Positions 35,606 through 44,065 of a DNA stretch of 64,000 bases are shown here, piece after piece. The first letter of the stretch is position 1, and every line of letters starts with the position of its first letter. Location of the stretch: NCBI GenBank assembly GCA_947650155.1, contig CANSUS010000010.1, forward strand, positions 1 through 64,000, read 5' to 3'. The stretch is from an uncultured Lachnospiraceae bacterium (GTDB taxonomy: Bacteria > Bacillota > Clostridia > Lachnospirales > Lachnospiraceae). The translations under genes and the position numbers were made by a program. The notes beneath the pieces are model-generated. The model was not told the origin of the DNA, did not search any database, and saw nothing but the letters and a program-made list of their open reading frames with translations.

Positions 35606-35639
35606 TGCACTATTCACCCCTGCTTTTAAAGTTTTATAT

Positions 35640-36635
35640 TTAGAATTCATATAGTTGTACGATTAGCGAAAAGCCTGCTCCCATAGTGCACATAATAAGC
35701 TTATTTCCTTTCTGCGCATATAAGTCCCACATTCTGTTAAGGCACAGAATCGGACAGGTGTTTCCGGTATAACCATACTCACCTCCGACAAAATGATATT
35801 TTTCTTCAGGAACTCCAAGTATCTTCAGGATTTCCATATTATACGCATCACTCAGCTGCGAAAAAATATAATAATCAATATCTTCTGTTGTCAGGTGATT
35901 CCGCTCCAATACGGTTCTGATTTCAGCAGACATATTCTCAGGAAGATCATCCATCGAAAATGGCTGCCACTCCAGCCTTTTTTCATTAGGTTCAATTTTT
36001 TTCAAAGGCACTTTTGACATACCGCATTTCGGATAAGTTACCAAAGAATGCGCCATAGCGTTCACATAAACTTTAGTATCCAAAAATCCTCTTTGTTCTT
36101 CTGCTTCCTCTGCAGTTAAAACCACACACGCTGCCGCATCTGCAAAATTGGCATAAACGACTGTATCTCCCCATAATGCAATCGGCGAAATGCAAAAACA
36201 TCCAACCACCAGGGCACGCAATATATCCGTTCCCTGCATATATTTACTTACCACATTAAGCCCCTGCAGCATACTGGTACAGTTAGAATTCATATCAAAC
36301 GCAATATTTACATTTCTTAATTTATCGCCATACAATCCTGTCAGCTTAAGCGCATTGGAAGGAAGAAGATATTCCGGAGTATCGGAGCAAAAAACTAACA
36401 TTTCTATTTCTTCCATATTAATATTACATTTTTTAATACAATTGTCAATTGCACTTTGACACATAGTGATTGCATTTTCATCTTCTGATATGAAATAGCG
36501 TTTCCGTCTTCCAAGGTGTTCCATTAAATGACTGGCATCCAGTCCTCTTTTTGAAAAATGTTCATTCAATTCTTCGTTATATACTTTATGTTTCGGAACA
36601 TAAATTCCTGTTCCCTGAATCAGAATATTTCGCAT
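35640..36635 (-). CDS. KAS III-like ketoacyl synthase, divergent
   Basis: 331 residues of the thiolase fold. The active-site cysteine is Cys119 in [11 protein letters not shown]. The Asn region is GYTGNTCPI. At the position of the FabH HQAN motif it reads SQLSD, so the catalytic histidine appears to be absent or moved. The enzyme should condense or transfer acyl groups from CoA or ACP. It is not part of a fatty-acid operon; it sits between an alpha/beta hydrolase and a chemoreceptor. The ATG at 36635 has AGAGGA 6 bases upstream; an extension to 36689 lacks this. The product is unknown; a lipid-like signal is one possibility. Confidence 0.82.
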   Translation of the reverse strand: MRNILIQGTGIYVPKHKVYNEELNEHFSKRGLDASHLMEHLGRRKRYFISEDENAITMCQSAIDNCIKKCNINMEEIEMLVFCSDTPEYLLPSNALKLTGLYGDKLRNVNIAFDMNSNCTSMLQGLNVVSKYMQGTDILRALVVGCFCISPIALWGDTVVYANFADAAACVVLTAEEAEEQRGFLDTKVYVNAMAHSLVTYPKCGMSKVPLKKIEPNEKRLEWQPFSMDDLPENMSAEIRTVLERNHLTTEDIDYYIFSQLSDAYNMEILKILGVPEEKYHFVGGEYGYTGNTCPILCLNRMWDLYAQKGNKLIMCTMGAGFSLIVQLYEF

Positions 36636-36678
36636 ACTAGTCCTCTTATATACCGCTTTTGGCGGATCGATATTTATT

Positions 36679-37461
36679 TTACAGTTCACATGTCTTTACA
36701 AAGGAACGAATCTTGTCTGTAACCAGTTTCGTATCCTCATAAATTGCTGCATGTCCTTTATAGGGAATCATAAGTAATTCGCTTCCTTCAATTCTTTTCC
36801 ATGTTTCGACTGCCGCCATTGGCAGTACAATCTTATCATCATTCCCATGTACAAATAATGTCGGAACCTTAATCTCTTTACATGCTTCCAGATTCTCATA
36901 TCGATTTGATGCCATTAAGTCACCGTAACCTATTACATCATCTACTCTTAAAGTCGCAAATTGCTTTGTAATTCTCTCAACTTCCGATTTAGGGGTATCC
37001 GAACCAAAAAGCTCGCCCAAAATCGCTTCCGTACTAAACTGTTCCGCCGGCATGGTTTTTAACCCGTCTATTAACGGCGTATAATTTTTCAAATCACCGC
37101 CGCTGCTTAAAACCACAATCCCCGCCAGTTCCAGATTTTTACGGATTGCAATTTCACATGATATGGCGCCGCCCATAGAATACCCAAGCAGAATCACCTT
37201 CTCTGACGCCTCGTTTCTTTGCTGAAGCTGTTTGATCGTATATTCCACATCCTCTGCAAAGACTGCCACTTCCTCCGGTTCCTCTCCTGCCGATTCTCCG
37301 TGTGCCGTCATATCAAAAGAAAAACAGTTATATTCCTGTAATTCGTTTGCAAGCGGAAGCATCGCCTCCTTAAGCATTGTAGAACCGTGTATAAAGACCA
37401 AAGTGATCTTACTTTCTTTGTTGCCAACTCTCGTATACGCTAACATATTTTCTCTCTCCAT
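36679..37461 (-). CDS. Alpha/beta hydrolase
   Basis: 260 residues. The oxyanion motif is VFIHGST, the nucleophile elbow is GYSMGG (Ser), and the acid and histidine are in HGNDDKIV and KGHAAIYE, so the triad is complete. Cytoplasmic thioesterase, lipase or lactonase activity is possible. It is the first gene of the hydrolase/KAS III/chemoreceptor run, divergent from a MerR-type regulator gene. The ATG lies 10 bases after AGGAGG. An acyl-thioester hydrolase paired with the adjacent synthase would make sense but is inference. Confidence 0.85.
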   Translation of the reverse strand: MERENMLAYTRVGNKESKITLVFIHGSTMLKEAMLPLANELQEYNCFSFDMTAHGESAGEEPEEVAVFAEDVEYTIKQLQQRNEASEKVILLGYSMGGAISCEIAIRKNLELAGIVVLSSGGDLKNYTPLIDGLKTMPAEQFSTEAILGELFGSDTPKSEVERITKQFATLRVDDVIGYGDLMASNRYENLEACKEIKVPTLFVHGNDDKIVLPMAAVETWKRIEGSELLMIPYKGHAAIYEDTKLVTDKIRSFVKTCEL

Positions 37462-37551
37462 AGCATTTTATCCTCCTATTCGACTTTTTTTGCTATAATT
37501 TAATTATATCTGTTTTTTTTATTTGAAAACATGAAGTCTTCGGAAAATATG

Positions 37552-37582
37552 TTGACTGTCCCCTTAGGTATTACCTTACAAT
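37552..37582 (+). promoter_or_regulatory. MerR-type promoter with 19-base spacer and central dyad
   Basis: TTGACT (37552-37557) and TACAAT (37577-37582) are 19 bases apart, too far for normal sigma-A use. The spacer contains AGGTA-T-TACCT (37566-37576). This is the standard design of promoters twisted open by MerR activators and suggests the adjacent MerR gene controls itself. Confidence 0.7.
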
Positions 37583-37599
37583 ACTATTAAGAGCTCTTA

Positions 37600-37715
37600 G
37601 TGTGAAAAATACTTCTAAGGCAGCAAAAAACACTGCCTAAGAAGTATTAAGTTTCACACAGGAAAAACGCAAAAAGCGGCGTTTTTCATACTTAATTTGA
37701 GCCGCCAAAGGCGGC
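37600..37715 (+). repeat. GCCGC-hairpin leader element, full copy A
   Basis: Three stem-loops in the 5' leader of the MerR gene. The first is GTGTGAAA/TTTCACAC (37600-37607 with 37652-37659) enclosing a 16-bp inner stem with one mismatch (37608-37623 with 37633-37648). The second is AAAAACGC/GCGTTTTT (37663-37686). The third is GCCGCC/GGCGGC (37701-37715), directly before an AAGGA ribosome binding site. The same order and spacing recur at 50894-51007. Confidence 0.65.
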
Positions 37716-37758
37716 ATGAAGGATTAAAATGAATAAAATATTAAAAAGGGAGATCACT

Positions 37759-38637
37759 ATGTTAATCCATGAAGTCACGTCACAAACCAAACTTACCAAA
37801 AAAGCAATTGAATATTATATAGGACAGGGACTGCTTTCCCCCGTTGTTTCAGATAACGGATACCGGAACTTCAGTGAAGAGGATATAGAAATTTTAAGAA
37901 AAATTTCCATACTGCGTAAACTGGGACTTGGTATGGAAGATATCAAATTGGTTTTGCAGGACAAAACCAATACCGCTTTACAGAAGTTGTCCGTAAAGAA
38001 AGAGCTGGATATCAAAAAAGAACTGCAAAAGGAAGCGATTATGGACAAACTGCAAACCAATGCAGATTATAATAAAATCAAAGAGGAATTAGAGGCTTTA
38101 GAACAAAATACCACCATTGCCGAACGGCTTTTAGATTCCTTTCCGGGATATTACGGAAGATTCGTCTGCCTACACTTTGCAAGATTTTTAAACGAGCCTG
38201 TCACTACAGACGAACAGCAAAAAGCATACAGGAAAATTATTGATTTTCTTGACAATGTTCCCGATATGACGTTTCCCGAAGACATAGTAAAATATCTGGA
38301 TGAAACCGTGAACCAGCTTACGACAGGACAAATCAGCGAACTGCTGAATCAGACGAAACAGTCCCTGGAAAATCCCGAAAAATTTTTAGAGGAAAACAAA
38401 GAAACTTTAGAGTATTATTATCAATATTTACAGTCTGAGGAGTATAAAAATTCTCCTGCCTGTAAGTTTAAGAGTTTACTGACAGAATTTAATCATTCCA
38501 GCGGATATTACGATATTTTTATTCCTGCAATGAAAGCCTTAAGTCCCGCATATGCTAAATACTATAAACAGTCTGAGCTGGCTAACGAAAAGCTTTTAAA
38601 GCAGTACCCGGATTATTTTTCACCAAATAATTCATAG
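37759..38637 (+). CDS. MerR-family transcriptional regulator
   Basis: 292 residues. The N-terminal winged helix is MLIHEVTSQTKLTKKAIEYY, then NGYRNFSEEDIEIL, followed by a long dimer helix and a helical C-terminal domain of about 180 residues, larger than in metal-type MerR proteins and probably ligand-binding. The ATG at 37759 has AGGGAG 6 bases upstream; an ATG at 37729, ten codons earlier, also has AAGGA, so both starts may be used. It is divergent from the hydrolase/KAS III/chemoreceptor genes and probably controls them and itself through the 19-base-spacer promoter. Its 3' end overlaps the convergent OGG gene by 25 bases. Confidence 0.88.
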   Translation: MLIHEVTSQTKLTKKAIEYYIGQGLLSPVVSDNGYRNFSEEDIEILRKISILRKLGLGMEDIKLVLQDKTNTALQKLSVKKELDIKKELQKEAIMDKLQTNADYNKIKEELEALEQNTTIAERLLDSFPGYYGRFVCLHFARFLNEPVTTDEQQKAYRKIIDFLDNVPDMTFPEDIVKYLDETVNQLTTGQISELLNQTKQSLENPEKFLEENKETLEYYYQYLQSEEYKNSPACKFKSLLTEFNHSSGYYDIFIPAMKALSPAYAKYYKQSELANEKLLKQYPDYFSPNNS

Positions 38638-39425
38638 TAAAATATGTACTGCTGCATAATTCCCTGCATCCCCTCATATCTACGGTTTGGAAAACCTCTT
38701 TTATAGTGGCTTTGTAATGCCTGGCTGATATGGGTGTCAACCGGAAATGCCTGAAGGTGGTGCAGGGCAAAAAGGCAGACACAGTCTGCTACCTTTTCCC
38801 CTGCTCCATACAATTTCATCAGTTCTTTTCTTGCCTCGTCATATGGCATTGTGCTGACTGCCTCCAGATTTGTTTCTCCACATGCAACACTTTTGGCAGT
38901 GCGGACCACATATTTACTGCGATAACCCAGATTGCACGCTTTCAGATCATCTTCTGCCAATTCCGCCAGTACCGCCGCCGTTGGAAAACCGTAATAAGTT
39001 TCACCATGCAGATTCATTCGTTTTTCGCCATAGTTTTCACAGATGTTTTGGACGCACTTACGGATTCGGGAAATATTGTTCTGCTGGGAGATCAAAAAAG
39101 AGACGATCATCTCCCATAACTCCTGCTTTAAAATCCTAATCCCGTCTCCAAAGGCTGCTGCCTGCATTAAGTAGGTATCCTTTGGATCAATCTGCCCGAT
39201 GCAGGCATGATAGTCCCCCTCCAGATCAAAATATAATTTCCAAAAATTTTCAAATGTCTCTTCTTCACAATAAAAACGGCATTCTTTTTCCCGCTGTTCT
39301 ACCTCCAGATACTCCTGTCCCGCAATGACACTGTATCTTGTGTCCGCAATCTGCTTCATCCGAAAGCATTGGCCGGATTTACAGATCTGTTCCAGATTAA
39401 AATGTTCTATCTTTTTAACGATCAT
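38613..39425 (-). CDS. OGG1-type 8-oxoguanine DNA glycosylase/lyase
   Basis: 270 residues. The N-terminal OGG domain contains SGQCFRM and the HhH-GPD domain contains LISQQNNI, then LMKLYGAGEKVADCVCLF with the catalytic lysine and AFPVDTHI with the catalytic aspartate. It removes oxidised guanine and can nick the abasic site. Such eukaryote-like OGG proteins are common in Clostridia, which often lack MutM. The gene is alone on the minus strand, ending inside the end of the MerR gene. Confidence 0.92.
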   Translation of the reverse strand: MIVKKIEHFNLEQICKSGQCFRMKQIADTRYSVIAGQEYLEVEQREKECRFYCEEETFENFWKLYFDLEGDYHACIGQIDPKDTYLMQAAAFGDGIRILKQELWEMIVSFLISQQNNISRIRKCVQNICENYGEKRMNLHGETYYGFPTAAVLAELAEDDLKACNLGYRSKYVVRTAKSVACGETNLEAVSTMPYDEARKELMKLYGAGEKVADCVCLFALHHLQAFPVDTHISQALQSHYKRGFPNRRYEGMQGIMQQYIFYYELFGEK

Positions 39426-39459
39426 TTAAATCCTCACTTTTCAACTGTTTCGTCAACAT

Positions 39460-39509
39460 ATCATGCACACCCTATCCAACGTATGATTGTTGAATAAGGT
39501 GTGCATGAT
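39460..39509 (-). other. Long hairpin downstream of GH5 gene
   Basis: An arm of 21 bases pairs with 39489-39509; the two imperfect pairs are G-U wobbles only on the minus strand, so it folds in the GH5 transcript. No T tract follows, so it may stabilise the mRNA 3' end rather than terminate. Confidence 0.5.
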
Positions 39510-39530
39510 TCAGGTATTTATTAACAACTT

Positions 39531-40892
39531 CTATTCCGTTTTACTGTAATAAACCATCTGTTCTACAATCTGTGGGAACAGGATCTGATTTTTTACTCTT
39601 CTTAAAAGGCCAAAATTCTCGCCGTCCCCGCCAAAAGCATTATTGTCCCACCAGCAGGCTGTCATGCCGTAAGATCTTGCACGCGCCACATAGTAGGCCG
39701 CAAACTCTGTACGAGCCTCCACATTATTTCCTTTTGCCCTTGCGCCAAATTCACCGATCACTACGCCTGTTCCCTTGGAAATAAATTTATCATACAGTTT
39801 TTTCATAAAAGCGTCGATATCCGCCGTTCCGTTCTTATTTTCTATCGAAAACTGATCCGTACTGTTCTGGTCGTTTTCTCCTGCAAGTGCAAAATTATAA
39901 GGGGTATAGGCATGAACGGATACTAAAATCCTGTTCTCGGCGCTGCCGCTGTCCACAGGCACTACAAATCCATCCGTTAATGCAAAATCCGGCGAAGCGC
40001 AATATCCTGGCGCCATTATGTAGCGTGACGTATTATATCCTTTTCCGTTTGCACGGATCGTATCCACTGCGGTCTGATTTAACTGATTTACAGAATCGAT
40101 GCATTCTTTTCCGATCTCAGAATTTGCATCGATCCACCATTCATGATCTGTGCCTATATGTCTCGGCTCATTCAGGGTTTCAAAGATCAGTCTTTCATCA
40201 TAATCTGCAAAGCGCTCCGCAATCTGCTCCCATACTGCCTGCACATACTTCTTGGATTGTTCCAGATGTTCATAGGAAGGATACATAAACCCTTCCTCAT
40301 TGTCATGGTGAATGTTTATAATAACATACAAATCTTCTTCCAACGACCAGTCTACAACTTCCTGTACTCTGTCCATCCACGCTTTACTGATCTGATAATT
40401 TTCATCCACATGGTTATGCCATGAAACCGGAATGCGGATCGTTTTAAATCCGGCGTCTGCAATCGTATGGATCATTTCCTTTGTAGTCGCAATTCCTACC
40501 CATGCGGACTCATACTCCAATTCATCGCTCACTCCGCAGTTAGAAGCGTCAAAAGTATTTCCCAGGTTCCAGCCAAGCTGCAAATCCTCCACAAACGCCA
40601 ACGCTTCATTATCTGGAATTTCTACCTTTTCCCATTCCGGTACTTGAATGATTTCATTTTCTCCACTCATAGAATCCTCCTTAGAATCATTATTCTCTTC
40701 ACTTTCTGTCTGGCTTTCCTGCCCGCTGTCAGCTTCTGTATCCGTCTGACTTTCTCCTGTCTGCACCTCCCTTTCCTCTGGTACGGCGCCGCTTTGCGAC
40801 GTGCCGTTCGTTTCCGCTTTATTTCCGCATCCTGCGGCTCCTAGTATCATAGCTGCTGCAAGCGTGACTGCACAAGCTTTTTTTAATTTCAT
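39531..40892 (-). CDS. Secreted GH5 endoglucanase-type lipoprotein
   Basis: 453 residues. A signal peptide ends in a lipobox (AAGC, Cys22), then an acidic linker rich in Ser, Glu and Asp to about residue 85, then a GH5 catalytic domain starting LGWNLGNTFDAS. The acid/base Glu is in FETLNEPRH and the nucleophile Glu in VVIGEFGARA; both are intact. It would cut beta-1,4-glucan or xyloglucan outside the cell while tethered to the membrane. With the nearby GH74 and GH31 genes, a xyloglucan role (GH5_4-like) is likely, though the subfamily cannot be fixed. It is transcribed alone. Confidence 0.9.
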   Translation of the reverse strand: MKLKKACAVTLAAAMILGAAGCGNKAETNGTSQSGAVPEEREVQTGESQTDTEADSGQESQTESEENNDSKEDSMSGENEIIQVPEWEKVEIPDNEALAFVEDLQLGWNLGNTFDASNCGVSDELEYESAWVGIATTKEMIHTIADAGFKTIRIPVSWHNHVDENYQISKAWMDRVQEVVDWSLEEDLYVIINIHHDNEEGFMYPSYEHLEQSKKYVQAVWEQIAERFADYDERLIFETLNEPRHIGTDHEWWIDANSEIGKECIDSVNQLNQTAVDTIRANGKGYNTSRYIMAPGYCASPDFALTDGFVVPVDSGSAENRILVSVHAYTPYNFALAGENDQNSTDQFSIENKNGTADIDAFMKKLYDKFISKGTGVVIGEFGARAKGNNVEARTEFAAYYVARARSYGMTACWWDNNAFGGDGENFGLLRRVKNQILFPQIVEQMVYYSKTE

Positions 40893-40913
40893 GTCCTCTT
40901 CTCCTTACTTTCA

Positions 40914-41285
40914 TTACTTTTTACTCTGTTGATCTAGCAGTATTTTCCACTCTTCTTCCTTAAATCCGGTCAGAATATGATCTTTCGACACAACCAGCGG
41001 ACGCTTTACCAGCATCCCGTCAGTCGAAAGAAGTTCCAGCTGCTCTTCTTCGCTCATGGATGACAGTTTATCTTTCAGATTCATCTCTTTATACAGATTC
41101 CCGCTTGTATTAAAAAAACGCTTTAAAGGCAGGCCGCTTTTATGATACCAATCAGTCAGTTCCTCTTTTGTAGGATTCTGCTCTTTGATCGGACGCGTCT
41201 CATATTCCACGCCCTGCTCTTTCAGCCAGTTCAGCGCCTTTTTACAGGTGCTGCATCTTTCGTAGCATAGTACTGTTATTTTCAT
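40914..41285 (-). CDS. ArsC/Spx-family thioredoxin-like protein
   Basis: 123 residues. The N-terminal KITVLCYERCSTCKKALNWL has a CxxC pair (CSTC), as in Spx and YffB-type members, followed by KEELTDWYHKSGLPLKRFFN and a RPLVV loop. It could be a thiol-redox regulator or a reductase; true arsenate reduction is not implied, as no ars genes are nearby. The ATG at 41285 has GGGAGGG 5 bases upstream; a GTG two codons earlier is less likely. It lies between the GH5 gene and a decayed small gene on the same strand. Confidence 0.88.
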   Translation of the reverse strand: MKITVLCYERCSTCKKALNWLKEQGVEYETRPIKEQNPTKEELTDWYHKSGLPLKRFFNTSGNLYKEMNLKDKLSSMSEEEQLELLSTDGMLVKRPLVVSKDHILTGFKEEEWKILLDQQSKK

Positions 41286-41299
41286 ACACACCCTCCCTT

Positions 41300-41440
41300 C
41301 TATTGTATCACTTTGCTGCAGACAGCAGACTTAGTCAAGTAAATAACCCGCCGTCTGTTTTGGTCTGTTTTGGTCTGTCTTGCCGTAAATTCAATCAGGG
41401 AGCATACATAAAACAGATCATTCCTTTCTTTTTCCGTCAT
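41300..41440 (-). pseudogene. Remnant of a small conserved gene (NDLFYVCSLIE family)
   Basis: A 46-codon frame with AGGAGTGAGATTATTT before its ATG. The start MTEKERNDLFYVCSLIEF resembles the N-terminus of a Lachnospiraceae family of roughly 120-150 residues (DUF3791-like) as I remember it. After RQTK the likeness is lost exactly where three 10-base repeats (41353-41382) begin, and the frame soon stops. It looks like a gene broken by slippage and truncated; a genuine 46-residue peptide is possible. It ends 14 bases before the ArsC/Spx gene start. Confidence 0.5.
41353..41382. repeat. Three tandem 10-base repeats
   Basis: GTCTGTTTTG, GTCTGTTTTG, GTCTGTCTTG in direct succession inside the small remnant frame. 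Ten bases is one helical turn, so a protein-binding role is possible, but replication slippage in the decayed gene is simpler. Confidence 0.7.
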
Positions 41441-41684
41441 AAATAATCTCACTCCTGTATCATTTGTCATGTTTTCATTTTATCATACGGCACTCCGTTT
41501 TCCTACCCTCTTTTTTGGTACGCCTGCTCTTCTGTTACCGATTTTCAGTTTATCCAATGTTAAAACTATTTTTTCATAATTGTTCCGTCTAACTAATTTT
41601 TACAACTACTATCTTGAATTTTTCCTGTTGCCCTTTTTTCCGCTGCCATGTATGCTTAATAAAAATAAAGGAGGCAGCCTCAAA

Positions 41685-44021
41685 ATGAATCAAATCCCTT
41701 ATCAATACCACAATCTGCCCATTCCGGGCGGCGGTTATGTAACCGGTTTTTTATTCCATCCGAAAAAAGAAGGTATCCTGTATGCAAGAACAGATATCGG
41801 CGGCACTTACCGTTATGATTTTACGAAAGAAAAGTGGATCAGCCTGATTTCACATGTAACAATGGAAGATCTGAGCGAAACTTACCCCATTGCGCTTGCT
41901 TTAGATGAAAACCGCCCCAATATGCTTTATATTGCATGCGGCGAAAACAAACCCGGAAAAGGAGTTCTTGCAGTCTCCGAAGATTACGGCGAAACGTTCA
42001 GATATGAAAAAATTCCGGTATTGATCCACGGCAATTTAAACGGCAGGGGGACCGCGGACCGCCTCTTTGCAGACAGAGAATCCCCGGATACTCTTTATTT
42101 TGCCAGCCAGCAGGAAGGGCTTTTCACCAGTACCGATCAGGGGAAAAACTGGAAAAAGTGCGCTTCTCTGCCAGAAGATTATCTGACCTTTGTCACACAG
42201 GCAGGAGGGGCCCTGCTTGTAGGCAGCGCCGGAGTTACGACAAAAAAAAGCGATTCTCTTCGCGGACACTGTCTCTATGCAAGTTATGACAAAGGACAGA
42301 CTTTTGTACCTTTGGAAGTGCCGGAAAGCCACGAGATAGAAGGATGCCGGTTGAACGGTCAGGTGGCTCAGCGTTTTAGTTTGGACAGTAAGTATCTCTA
42401 TGTCACTTTTGCTTCTACAGGACGCCGTTCTTATGTGTTGGAAAACGGATACAGCTGCGATTCGGGAGATACCATTGACGGAAATATTGTCCGATACCCC
42501 TTAGACGACGATGGGCAGATCGGGAAACCGGAAAATATTACTCCCGGCAGCTTTTCAAAAGTTTCCGGCATTGGTCAGGACAATATTACATACGGTCAGA
42601 TATTGGATTACGGCTTTTCCGGCATATCCGCTTCTTTGGAAATTCCGGGAATGCTGCTTGCTTCTACGATCGTGAAAGATGACGGCGACAGTATTTTTCT
42701 TTCCCACGACTATGGAACAAGCTGGCAGCAGATTTTATATGATTTAGACGAAGGTGATCTTCGTTTCCGCGCCCCCTACATGCGCCCTGAATGCAACGGC
42801 GGCCACTCTCTCCTGCACTGGATGAGCGACATTAAAATAAACCCATTTCATCCCGATGAGGCCTGGTTTAATTCCGGCACCGGCGTATTCCGTGCGGACC
42901 AGCTGACTTCAGATCATCCCGTTTTTACAGACTGGTGCGACGGTGTAGAAGAAACCGTTCATCTGAACGTTTACAGCCTGCCAAAAGGAAACACAAAGGT
43001 CCTGGATATTTTAGGCGATCTGGGCGGATTTGCATTTGAAGAATTGGACGTTCCCTGCGATAACTCCTTTGCCGATGAAAACGGAAACCGCTATATTACC
43101 TGCATCAATGCGGATTTTTCAGATGAACATCCTGAAAACATCATTGTCACTCCCCGCGGCAACTGGACGGGAAAAACAAAAGGCGGACTGATTGTTTCTC
43201 ATGACTATGGAAAGACCTTTGAACGGCTCTCCATGCCTTTCGGTCTGTCCAAAGAACTTGACGAAGCGCTCCGGTTCATCGAGCAGCCCAATGTCAACTC
43301 CGGCTGGGTGGCAATGTCCCCTGACTGCCGTAATATTGTCTGGTCTGTTGCAGACATGATTTCTCTTCCGGTCAGCAGAATGATCGTCAGCACAGACGGC
43401 GGAAAGTCGTTTCTTTGCTGCAAAGTCTATGATAAAAACGGAGAAGAAAAAAAGCAGGGCAGCGTAAAAGTATATTCCGACCGTATGGACAGCAGTTTAT
43501 TTTATGGGTTTGGAGAACATTCTGATTTTTACATCAGTAAAGACGGTGGAAAAACCTTCCGCGAATATTTACTGCCAAAAGATTTCCCCGAAACGGATTT
43601 TGGCCTGATCGACTGTGCAAATAAAACAGAAGTACGCGGTGAAACTGGAAAGAGCGGGATCTTTTACATGGCGCTAAACCGCGGCGGACTCTGGAAACTG
43701 ATCTATCATAAAGCTTCTGACAGGGTAACCGTTAACCGGCTTACGAAAGAAGGATACGAAGTATACCGCATCGGGCTCGGTCTTGGTTCACCGGATGGAA
43801 ATTATGCTCAGGATCAAAAAGCGATTTACTGCAATGCCAGACTGGACGGCGTTTACGGATTTTATCGGTCTTTAGATGAGGGGAAAATCTTTGAACGGAT
43901 CAATACCCCAAAGCAAATGTACGGGGAGATCAACAGTATCGACGGCGACTGCAGAGTATTTGGAAGATTTTATCTGGCTACCGGTTCAAACGGACTTCTC
44001 TATGGAGAACCAATAGAATAA
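41685..44021 (+). CDS. GH74 xyloglucan hydrolase, cytoplasmic form
   Basis: 778 residues made of repeated sialidase-like blades forming two seven-bladed propellers. The N-terminal GGGYVTGFLFHPKKEGILYA, then RTDIGGTYRYD, is the GH74 signature, and aspartates in TDIGG-like and SDIKINPFHPDEAWF regions fit the catalytic pair. Asp-box motifs (STDQGKNW, SHDYGTSW, STDGGKSF, SKDGGKTF) recur. There is no signal peptide, so it probably trims imported xyloglucan oligosaccharides rather than polymer. The ATG at 41685 follows AAAGGAGG; the upstream in-frame stretch lacks such support. It is first in an operon with the GH31 alpha-xylosidase. Confidence 0.9.
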   Translation: MNQIPYQYHNLPIPGGGYVTGFLFHPKKEGILYARTDIGGTYRYDFTKEKWISLISHVTMEDLSETYPIALALDENRPNMLYIACGENKPGKGVLAVSEDYGETFRYEKIPVLIHGNLNGRGTADRLFADRESPDTLYFASQQEGLFTSTDQGKNWKKCASLPEDYLTFVTQAGGALLVGSAGVTTKKSDSLRGHCLYASYDKGQTFVPLEVPESHEIEGCRLNGQVAQRFSLDSKYLYVTFASTGRRSYVLENGYSCDSGDTIDGNIVRYPLDDDGQIGKPENITPGSFSKVSGIGQDNITYGQILDYGFSGISASLEIPGMLLASTIVKDDGDSIFLSHDYGTSWQQILYDLDEGDLRFRAPYMRPECNGGHSLLHWMSDIKINPFHPDEAWFNSGTGVFRADQLTSDHPVFTDWCDGVEETVHLNVYSLPKGNTKVLDILGDLGGFAFEELDVPCDNSFADENGNRYITCINADFSDEHPENIIVTPRGNWTGKTKGGLIVSHDYGKTFERLSMPFGLSKELDEALRFIEQPNVNSGWVAMSPDCRNIVWSVADMISLPVSRMIVSTDGGKSFLCCKVYDKNGEEKKQGSVKVYSDRMDSSLFYGFGEHSDFYISKDGGKTFREYLLPKDFPETDFGLIDCANKTEVRGETGKSGIFYMALNRGGLWKLIYHKASDRVTVNRLTKEGYEVYRIGLGLGSPDGNYAQDQKAIYCNARLDGVYGFYRSLDEGKIFERINTPKQMYGEINSIDGDCRVFGRFYLATGSNGLLYGEPIE

Positions 44022-44065
44022 ATACATCTGCGTTACGACTTTTCAGCAGAAGGAGGAGGAAAAAA

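Noticed and set aside
40914-41285. Arsenate reductase gene arsC
   Set aside because: The fold is shared with Spx and YffB; the CSTC pair and absence of ars neighbours give no support for arsenate chemistry.
41353-41382. Tandem decamers as an operator for the GH74 operon
   Set aside because: They lie inside a recognisable decayed frame on the other strand, 300 bases from the GH74 start; slippage explains them better.
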